A stretch of DNA of 64,000 nucleotides. Source: Takakia lepidozioides. Lineage: Eukaryota > Streptophyta > Takakiopsida > Takakiales > Takakiaceae. Under the pieces are notes generated by a model, which was not told where the DNA came from, did no database searches, and saw only the letters and a program-made list of their open reading frames with translations. Position 1 is the stretch's first letter; every line of letters starts with the position of its first letter. Shown piece after piece: positions 56,101 to 64,000 of the stretch. The position numbers and the translations under genes were made by a program. Location of the stretch: positions 47,227,053 through 47,291,052 of the forward strand of contig CM060732.1 of NCBI GenBank assembly GCA_030704615.1, read 5' to 3'.

Positions 56101-59100
56101 NNNNNNNNNNNNNNNNNNNNNNNNNNNNNNNNNNNNNNNNNNNNNNNNNNNNNNNNNNNNNNNNNNNNNNNNNNNNNNNNNNNNNNNNNNNNNNNNNNNN
56201 NNNNNNNNNNNNNNNNNNNNNNNNNNNNNNNNNNNNNNNNNNNNNNNNNNNNNNNNNNNNNNNNNNNNNNNNNNNNNNNNNNNNNNNNNNNNNNNNNNNN
56301 NNNNNNNNNNNNNNNNNNNNNNNNNNNNNNNNNNNNNNNNNNNNNNNNNNNNNNNNNCGTTGCCGACACTGTATGAAGCTGGCAGTGAAGGGTTCGTTTC
56401 AACACTCAAACATGTGCCCCTGAAGTCCAAATTTTGCATCCATAAAACATTTAAATGCTCATCTCAACAGTGGTGCGTTGCCGCACACTGTCTGAGCTGG
56501 CAAGTGAAGGTTCTTTCATTCACACCCACACAGGTTGCCCTGAAGTCCAAATATTTCACAACCATAACATTGAAATGCTCAGCTCAAACAGTGGTGCGTT
56601 GCCGCACCTGTCTGAGCTGTCAGTGAAGGTTTCATTTCACACTCACATCGGGTGCCCTGAAGTCCAATTTTGCACCCAGAACATTGGAATGCTCAGCTCA
56701 AACAGTGGTGCGTTGCCGCACACTGTCTGAGCTGGCAGTGAAGGGTTCTTTCAACCTCCCACGGGTGCCCGTTAAGTCCAAATTTTGCAAACCCAGAAAC
56801 ATTGAAATGCTCAGCTCAAACAGTGTGCGTTGCCGCACACTGTCTGAGCTGGCAGTGAAGGGTTCATTTCACCCTCCACGGGTCCCCGTGAATTCCAATA
56901 TTTCACCCAGAAACATTGAAAATTCTCAGCTCAAATAGTGTGCGTTGCCGCACACTGTCTGAGCTGGCAGTGAAGGGTTCCTTTTCACACTCACACAGTG
57001 CCCCTGAAGTCCAACTTTTTGCAATCCCGAAACATTGAAATGCTCACTCAAACAGTGTGCGTTGCCGCACACTGTCTGGCTGGCATGAAGGGTTCATTTC
57101 ACACTCCACACAGGTGCCCCATGAAGTCCAAATATTTCACCCAGAAACATTGAAATGCTCAGCTCAAACAGTGTGCGTTGCCGCACACTGTCTGAGCTGG
57201 CAGTGAAGGGTTCTTTCAACACTCACACAGGTGCCCGGAAGTCCAAATTTTGCACGCCAGAACATTGGAATGCTCAGCTCAAACAGTGTGCGTTGCCCGC
57301 ACACTGTCTGAGCTGGCAGTGAAGGTTTCATTTTCACACGCACCAATGTGCGCCCTGAAGTCCAATATTTCACACCAGAAACATTGAAATGCTCAGCTCA
57401 AACAGTGTGCGTTGGCCGCACATCGGCTGAGCTTGCAGTGAAGGGTTCTTTTCACACTCACACAGGTGCCCCTGAAGTCCAAATATTTCACCCAGAAACA
57501 TTGAAATGCTCAGCTCAAACAGTGTGCGTTGCCGCACACTGTCTGAGCTGGCAGTGAAGGGTTCTTTTCACACTCACACAGTGCCCCTGAAGGTCCAAAT
57601 CTTTTCACCCCAGAAACATTGAAATGGCTCAGCTCAAACAGTGTGCGTTGCCGCACACTGTCTGAGCTGGCAGTGAAGGGTTCTTTTCACACTCACACAG
57701 GTGCCCCTTCTAATTCCAATATTTATTCCACCCGAAACATTGAAATGCTCAGCTCAAACAGTGTGCGTTGCCGCACACTGTCTGAGCTTGCATGAAGGGT
57801 TCTTTTCACACTCACACAGGTGCCCCTGAAGTCCAAATATTCACGCCAGAAACATTGAAATGCTCAGCTCAAACAGTGTGCGTTGCCGCACACTGTCTGA
57901 GCTGGCAGTGAAGGGTTCATTTCACACTCCACACGGTGCCCCTGAAGTCAAATATTTCACACCAGAAACATTGAAATGCTCAGCTCAAACAGTGTGCGTT
58001 GCCGCACACTGTCTGAGCTGGCAGTGAAGGGTTCTTTTCACACTCACTCCACAGGTGCCCCTGAAGTCCAAATTTTGCATCCAGAAACATTGAAATGCTC
58101 AGCTCAAACAGTGTGCGTTGCCGCACACTGTCTGAGCTGGCAGTGAAGGGTTCATTTCCACTCACACAGGTGCCCCTGAAGTCCAAATATTTCACCCAGA
58201 AACATTGAAATGCTCAGCTCAAACAGTGTGCGTGCCGCACACTGTCTGAGCTGGCAGTGAAGGGTTCATTCACACTCACACAACGGGTGCCCGTGAAGTC
58301 CAAATATTGCACCCAGAAACATTGAAATGCTCAGCTCAAACAGTGTGCGTTGCCGCACACTGTCTGAGCTGGCAGTGAAGGGTTCATTTCACACACTACC
58401 TTACAGACCCCAAGAAACCAATTTTTGCACCCAAAACATTGAAATGGTCTGCTCAAACAGTGTGCGTTGCCGCACGCTGTTTGAGCTGGCAGTGAAGGGT
58501 TCATTTCAACTCACACTCAGATACAGACATGTCAAAGACCAAATTTTTGCACCCAAAACATTGAAATGCTCAGCTCAAACAGTGTGCGTTGCCGCACACT
58601 GTCTGAGCTGGCAGTGAAGGTTCTTTTCACACTCACACAGGTGCCCCTGAAGTCCAATATTTTTCACCCAGAAACATTGAAATGCTCAGCTCAAACAGTG
58701 TGCGTTGCCGCACACTGTCTGAGCTGGCAGTGAAGGGTTCTTTCACACTCACACAGGTGCCCCTGAAGTCCAAATTTTGCACCCAGAAACATTGAAATGC
58801 TCAGCTCAAACAGTGTGCGTTGCCGCACACTGTCTGAGCTGGCAGTGAAGGGTTCATTTCACACTCACACAGGTGCCCCTGAAGTCCAAATTTTGCACCC
58901 AAAACATTGAAATGCTCAGCTCAAACAGTGTGCGTTGCCGCACACTGTCTGAGCTGGCAAGGGTTCATTTCAACCTCACAGACAGCAAGTCCAAATTTTG
59001 CACCCAAAACATTGAAATGCTCAGCTCAAACAGTGTGCGTTGCCGCACACTGTCTGAGCTGGCAGTGAAGGGTTCATTTCACACTCACACAGGTGCCCTG

Positions 59101-62000
59101 AAGTCCAAATTTTGCACCCAGAAACATTGAAATGCTCAGCTCAAACAGTGTGCGTTGCCGCACACTGTCTGAGCTGGCAGTGAAGGGTTCTTTTCACACT
59201 CACACAGGTGCCCCTGAAGTCCAAATATTTCACCCAGAAACATTGAAATGCTCAGCTCAAACAGTGTGCGTTGCCGCACACTGTCTGAGCTGGCAGTGAA
59301 GGGTTCATTTCACACTCACACAGGTGCCCCTGAAGTCCAAATTTTCACCCAGAAACATTGAAATGCTCAGCTCAAACAGTGTGCGTTGCCGCACACTGTC
59401 TGAGCTGGCAGTGAAGGGTTCATTTCACACTCACACAGGTGCCCCGTGAAGTCCAAATTTTGCACCCAGAAACATTGAAATGCTCAGCTCAAACAGTGTG
59501 CGTTGCCGCACACTGTCTGAGCTGGCAGTGAAGGGTTCATTTCACACTCACACAGGTGCCCCTGAAGTCCAATATTTCACCCAGAAACATTGAAATGCTC
59601 AGCTCAAACAGTGTGCGTTGCCGCACACTGTCTGAGCTGGCAGTGAAGGGTTTTTCACACTCTTTCACACTCACACAGTGCCCCTGAAGTCCAAATTTTC
59701 ACCCAGAAACATTGAAATGCTCAGCTCAAACAGTGTGCGTTGCCGCACACTGTCTGAGCTGGCAGTGAAGGGTTCTTTTCACACTCACACAGGTGCCCCT
59801 GAAGTCCAAATATTTCACCCAGAAACATTGAAATGCTCAGCTCAAACAGTGTGCGTTGCCGCACACTGTCTGAGCTGGCAGTGAAGGGTTCTTTTCACAC
59901 TCACACAGGTGCCCCTGAAGTCCAAATATTTTCACCCAGAAACATTGAAATGCTCAGCTCAAACAGTGTGCGTTGCCGCACACTGTCTGAGCTGGCAGTG
60001 AAGGGTTCTTTTCACACTCACACAGGTGCCCCTGAAGTCCAAATATTTTCACCCAGAAACATTGAAATGCTCAGCTCAAACAGTGTGCGTTGCCGCACAC
60101 TGTCTGAGCTGGCAGTGAAGGGTTCTTTTCACACTCACACAGGTGCCCCTGAAGTCCAAATTTTTCACCCAGAAACATTGAAATGCTCAGCTCAAACAGT
60201 GTGCGTTGCCGCACACTGTCTGAGCTGGCAGTGAAGGGTTCTTTTCACACTCACACAGGTGCCCCTGAAGTCCAAATTTTGCACCCAGAAACATTGAAAT
60301 GCTCAGCTCAAACAGTGTGCGTTGCCGCACACTGTCTGAGCTGGCAGTGAAGGGTTCATTTCACACTCACACAGGTGCCCCTGAAGTCCAAATATTTCAC
60401 CCAGAAACATTGAAATGCTCAGCTCAAACAGTGTGCGTTGCCGCACACTGTCTGAGCTGGCAGTGAAGGGTTCATTTCACACTCACACAGGTGCCCCTGA
60501 AGTCCAAATTTTGCACCCAGAAACATTGAAATGCTCAGCTCAAACAGTGTGCGTTGCCGCACACTGTCTGAGCTGGCAGTGAAGGGTTCATTTCACACTC
60601 ACACAGGTGCCCTGAAGTCCAAATTTTCACCCAAAACATTGAAATGCTCAGCTCAAACAGTGTGCGTTGCCGCACACTGTTTGAGCTGGCAGTGAAGGGT
60701 TCATTTTCACACTCAGACAACAGCCCCAAGTCCAAATTTTCACCCAGAAACATTGAAATGCTCAGCTCAAACAGTGTGCGTTGCCGCACACTGTCTGAGC
60801 TGGCAGTGAAGGGTTCTTTTCACACTCACACAGGTGCCCCTGAAGTCCAAATATTTCACCCAGAAACATTGAAATGCTCAGCTCAAACAGTGTGCGTTGC
60901 CGCACACTGTATGAGCTGGCAGTGAAGGGTTCTTTTCACACTCACACAGGTGCCCCTGAAGTCCAAATTTTGCATCCAGAAACATTGAAATGCTCAGCTC
61001 AAACAGTGTGCGTTGCCGCACACTGTCTGAGCTGGCAGTGAAGGGTTCATTTCACACTACATTACAGACATCAAGACCAAATTTTGAACCCTAAAACATT
61101 GAAAAGGTCTGCTCAAACATGTGCGTTGCCGCACGCTGTTTGAGCTGGTTTTGAAGGGTTCATTTCAACCTCAGATAACAGACAGCAAAGACCAAATTTT
61201 GCACCCAGAAACACGAAATGCCCAGCTCAAACAGTGTGCGTTGCCGCACACTGTCTGAGCTGGCAGTGAAGGGTTCATTTCACACTCACACAGGTGCCCC
61301 TGAAGTCCAAATTTTGCACCCATAAACATTGAAATGCTCAGCTCAAACAGTGTGCGTTGCCGCACACTGTCTGGGCTGGCAGTGAAGGGTTCTTTTCACA
61401 CTCACACAGGTGCCCCTGAAGTCCAAATTTTGCACCCAGAAACATTGAAATGCTCAGCTCAAACAGTGTGCGTTGCCGCACACTGTCTGGGCTGGCAGTG
61501 AAGGGTTCGTTTCACCCTCACATAACAGACATCAAGACCAAATTTTGCAAGACCAATGGTTCTTTCTTTCACAAATACCTGCCATTCAAAGCCGAATTCT
61601 TCACAAATATGGGTCGTGTGGATTTTACCTTTTTCGTAGCTACTCGAGAAGACTCCCCAGTTGCCGGGGACGCTTTCCGCTTGGGGCTGCTCTCTTCGCC
61701 GACTATGTAGGTGAGCCTCTCCCCCTTCCTCTTTCCCGTGGTCAGATCGTTCGTGAGGCCAGTGTCAACATCTTCCTCCATGTCGTCTGTCTCTCCCTCA
61801 GACGCAGTGTCCTCCTCGCCTGTTCCTGGAACTATGGTGGGTTGTTGTTCTTCTCCAGATTCCTGCTCCTCCATCGCCACACTTTCCTGTATTCCCTCTT
61901 CTTCCTCCTTTTCCTCTTCCTCCACTCTTTCCATCCTCATTCTATATCTAGCTCTATTCCTGTTTCTAGAACTCGTGAAGTATAATGACTTCCTTCTCTT
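53113..62000 (-). CDS. Long intron-rich gene with possible permuted methyltransferase-like region
   Basis: Read on the minus strand. An acidic, Lys-rich exon (about 61960-61585: RMERVEEEEKEEEEG, NLS-like KRKASPATGESS) ends at donor GTATTT. The next visible exon leaves the assembly gap at 55857 (VDNVLDNCFTRPLTG), then exons near 55660-55435 (SFEAYMRKWRATVWHSGFF), 55290-54660 (models uncertain) and 54550-54425 (AAELIILDIPDGLAVPDIP). A 71-nt intron leads to VFWFSSSPSMFGVAVP. Later exons give KTIVECCTYTDARVLDCQW and, across an intron, HACKASARHVFGIEGDAEIY. The last exon ends at TGA 53113. Asp-rich DIPD before a VLDC...GIEGD block resembles motif IV before motif I, as in beta-class amino-methyltransferases, but the usual DPPY and GxG residues are changed. 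Function is unproven; one gene is inferred from consistent splicing. Confidence 0.42.
55858..56357. other. Assembly gap of 500 N
   Basis: Exactly 500 undetermined bases, a conventional placeholder. It adjoins the satellite array, so the true size of the array is unknown and the upstream exon of the minus-strand gene is hidden. Confidence 0.99.
56358..61545. repeat. Satellite array of about 116-bp units, each with a long hairpin
   Basis: About 45 head-to-tail units run from the gap to 61545. A unit contains CTCAGCTCAAACAGTGTGCG, TTGC, CGCACACTGTCTGAGCTGG, then GTGAAGGGTTCATTTCACAC, AGGTGCCCCTGAAGTCC and CACCCAGAAACATTGAAATG. CAGCTCAAACAGTGTGCG pairs with CGCACACTGTCTGAGCTG across a 4-base loop with one mismatch in 18. 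Units near 59100-60600 are almost identical; those near the gap and a few near 58400, 60700 and 61100 are divergent. The ORFs listed across it are repeat artefacts. It probably sits in an intron of the minus-strand gene. Confidence 0.95.
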
Positions 62001-62883
62001 TCTCCTCCGCTGGAAACAAGGGCTCCCCACGATGCCCCTGGAGCTCTCCAGTTTGACGTTTGCAACAAGTTCTGGTATCGCATGTAACAAAAATAAAAAT
62101 GGACGTTGTCAACCGTATTTGGATGCGGGTGTTGATATTGTGTGCGAACGGAATTCATCCATTTTGTCGTCTTTGTATTACCCAGCTAATAAAGCGCCGA
62201 AGAAAAAGAATATCCGTTGCATGCATTTGCGATATATGTCAGATGTGCTTCGCCGCCTGCCAATACATGGCGGCCTCCTTGCCTTCTTTCAAATTCGAAT
62301 GCGCCGTAGAAATGTAGTGCTTTTTCAATTCCGAGCAGTTCTTCCAGATTCGCAATAATTGTTATGCTTCACATATGCATCCACGTGTGTTGTGCTGCAT
62401 GCCCTGTGGTTTTTTTTATGCCGTGACCGTCCCCATGGGGTCATTCGGTATAAAGGATTGTGTCGGATATGACCATGTGTTGCACACATTCGTGCGAGGT
62501 ATCTCTTGAAGTGTCGGTGTTTGTTCTGTGCTATTCTGGCGCAAACACAATCTCATTACAATCGGATCTTCCTGTTTACTGCTCTCCAGGGTTGTTGCCG
62601 TCATTTCATAATGGATGGTTTCATGTCAATTTCAGGGTTTGTTTTCCATCCAAAAACAGTACGGCTTCTTGTGGCTCTGGTCTTTCAAAACCGTTTTTCT
62701 GGTTGGTGGGAGGTGAATGTGCACGTCATCCCTACATCCTTGGCATGCATCGCCGGCAGCCTTGGGTTTGGTGCTACCCTTGTTGACCTCAGTTTGCTGG
62801 TGGTATTTCCACTTTCGATAATTACGGGCTCTCAGTTCGGGGATTCCGTTCTGCATCGGCAGTTTCGTTCAGTGCTGGAAAAC
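62001..62883. other. Upstream region between divergent genes
   Basis: This separates the 5' end of the minus-strand gene from the MULE gene starting near 62884. The plus-strand frame is open from 62506 with hydrophobic text (LACIAGSLGFGATLVDLS), but this looks non-conserved compared with the related gene at 16157. Promoters and possibly a terminal repeat of the MULE should lie here. Confidence 0.4.
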
Positions 62884-64000
62884 ATGTCGAGGGAGCGAGA
62901 TGCACTCGCTCGATTCCATTCCAATGCAGGTACTCTTCCACTGACTGCCACTGCAGACGACGATGGGTATGCAGTTGTTCATGAGGATGAGCTGGTTACA
63001 GTGTTCCCGCTGGAGTTGGGTTCTCTGCTTGTTCAGAAAGAGGTGTATGACGAGGATGGGAATTTGGATTCTGGGCACTTGGAGAAACCCTTGGTTGGCG
63101 AGTGTGGAAGGAAGTGGAGAGTCCTTCCAGGAACATACCGTGTCCTTGGAAAAGAGAGAAGACAATCAGCAGGATCAGTCGTTACCCCTGGCACTGCAGC
63201 ATCGGTCGTGCAACAGAAGGGCACAGTTCCTGTGAAACAAGAGGTGAGCACATCCACTACCTTCGTTACTCTTTCGGACTCGTCCTCGAGGATGTTTCTG
63301 AGATTCCTCCGCCAGTGCAAACTCCCTTATTGGATGATGACGAATTGCGCGAGATAACAAGTGTCATTCCAAAATTGAAAGCCCTCGCAGGTGTGCCTGG
63401 GTGCAAGAGCGAGCTACGTTTTGTTGATTGGGAGTCCCTTCCAGTGCAACGTGTTCAATACGTGCCAGCTCAGTTTGATGGGGACATCTTGTTTGAGCTC
63501 AACCCTCCCACGTCTTCCAGTGGACTGGCTGGGCTTCTGCAGGGCATGGACAAGAAACATGACGGACATCCTTGGTGCAGGACAAAAACTTCGAACATCC
63601 ATAACGACATTGGCTTGAAATTTCGGAGGTCGGTTTGCGTTGGGCATTGCAAGTGCCTGAATATTTCTTGCCCTCGGCTGAGAAACAGCGCTCAGCCAAA
63701 CGAAAGTGAGTGGGAAGGTGTGCCCCTGAATCCTTTCACCCCAGGGCTTGCACCTCCCAATACCAATACTTTTGTGTGCAGGTTCTGCAAACTTTCCCCG
63801 TCCTGTGTTTCTGTTTGCCACGCTCGTATGTATCAGGTGGCACATCGATGCAAGACAATGACTCGTGCCTGCATTCATATGGGTGCACACGAGCATCCTG
63901 TGTCCAAAGGGAGTTGCAGGGATAGCGTGGACATCGCAAGAAATCTACTGAAGCAAGAGTTCCATAATGCCCCTTCTGCAACACCTTCTGCTATAGCGCT
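62884..64000 (+). CDS. MULE-like transposase gene, 5' part, runs off the window
   Basis: A likely start is ATG 62884 (MSRERDALARFHSNAG). The block FPLELGSLLVQKEVYDEDG then WRVLPGTYRVLGKER aligns with FKLVPGSVFLEDD and WELFPDTFSKYRVTG of the gene at 16157. Between 63244 and 63290 a 47-nt GTGAGC...CTCGAG segment, if spliced, joins KQE to DVSEIPPPVQ in frame; otherwise a frameshift is needed. From 63291 the frame is open to the window end: HDGHPWC, SVCVGHCKCLNISCP, FVCRFCKLSPSC and MGAHEHPVSKG form the same WRKY-GCM1-like finger as the first MULE (HEHP for HNHP). No stop occurs, so this is better preserved than the 16-kb copy. The catalytic core lies beyond the window. It binds element ends and cuts DNA if the family rule holds. 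Confidence 0.68.

Noticed and set aside
55285-56626. ORFs spanning the N block
   Set aside because: They are open only because N was translated as unknown residues; the coding on either side is not continuous.
56358-61545. CRISPR array or multi-repeat protein gene
   Set aside because: Units are continuous without unique spacers, the window is eukaryotic, and frames such as 59833-60234 are just translated satellite with length variants that break the frame.

Overview
The window looks like nuclear DNA of a streptophyte: a seed-free land plant (fern, lycophyte or bryophyte) or a charophyte alga. I infer this from GT-AG introns of about 0.1-1.1 kb, a plant-style F-box/kelch gene, a second small intron-rich gene, and heavy loading with decayed transposons (Ty3/gypsy, several MULE-like families, LINE remnants, a PIF/Harbinger-type MITE). 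The species cannot be fixed from sequence alone. Exactly 500 N at 55858-56357 mark an assembly gap.

Left part (1-14 kb): a degenerate multi-exon gene ending in a Ulp1-like (C48) cysteine protease domain; a LINE endonuclease scrap on the minus strand; then two apparently intact host genes, divergently arranged. One is a four-exon minus-strand gene for a 134-residue protein (7694-9872) that is too finely split to show as an ORF. The other is a two-exon F-box/kelch gene (12092-13529).

Middle part (15-30 kb): a MULE-like transposase gene with an N-terminal WRKY-GCM1-like zinc finger and a C-terminal SWIM finger, broken by one frameshift and two in-frame UAG codons. Next is the most interesting object, a Ty3/gypsy element whose gag-pol frame carries a complete C5 cytosine DNA methyltransferase between protease and reverse transcriptase, and a PHD finger after integrase. 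A second copy of the methyltransferase cassette alone (about 1.8 kb) sits in inverted orientation directly upstream of gag. Nearly all stop codons in this element are one C-to-T or G-to-A step from a sense codon.

Right-middle part (30-49 kb): AT-rich DNA with a two-exon low-complexity gene, LINE remains, a MITE with perfect TAA target duplication, minisatellites, a 2-kb element bounded by GTGAGCC-type inverted termini, a short unrecognised gene, and a second MULE whose catalytic core has been flipped relative to its N- and C-terminal parts. An inverted 1,078-bp copy of the 5' part of the first MULE follows.

Right end (49-64 kb): a GC-palindrome repeat field, a plus-strand gene with a ParB-like DGNHR motif, a convergent minus-strand gene with a possible permuted methyltransferase fold, and a 5.2-kb satellite of about 116-bp units. 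Each satellite unit holds an 18-bp stem hairpin. The array probably lies inside an intron of the minus-strand gene. The window ends inside a third, better preserved MULE gene related to the first.
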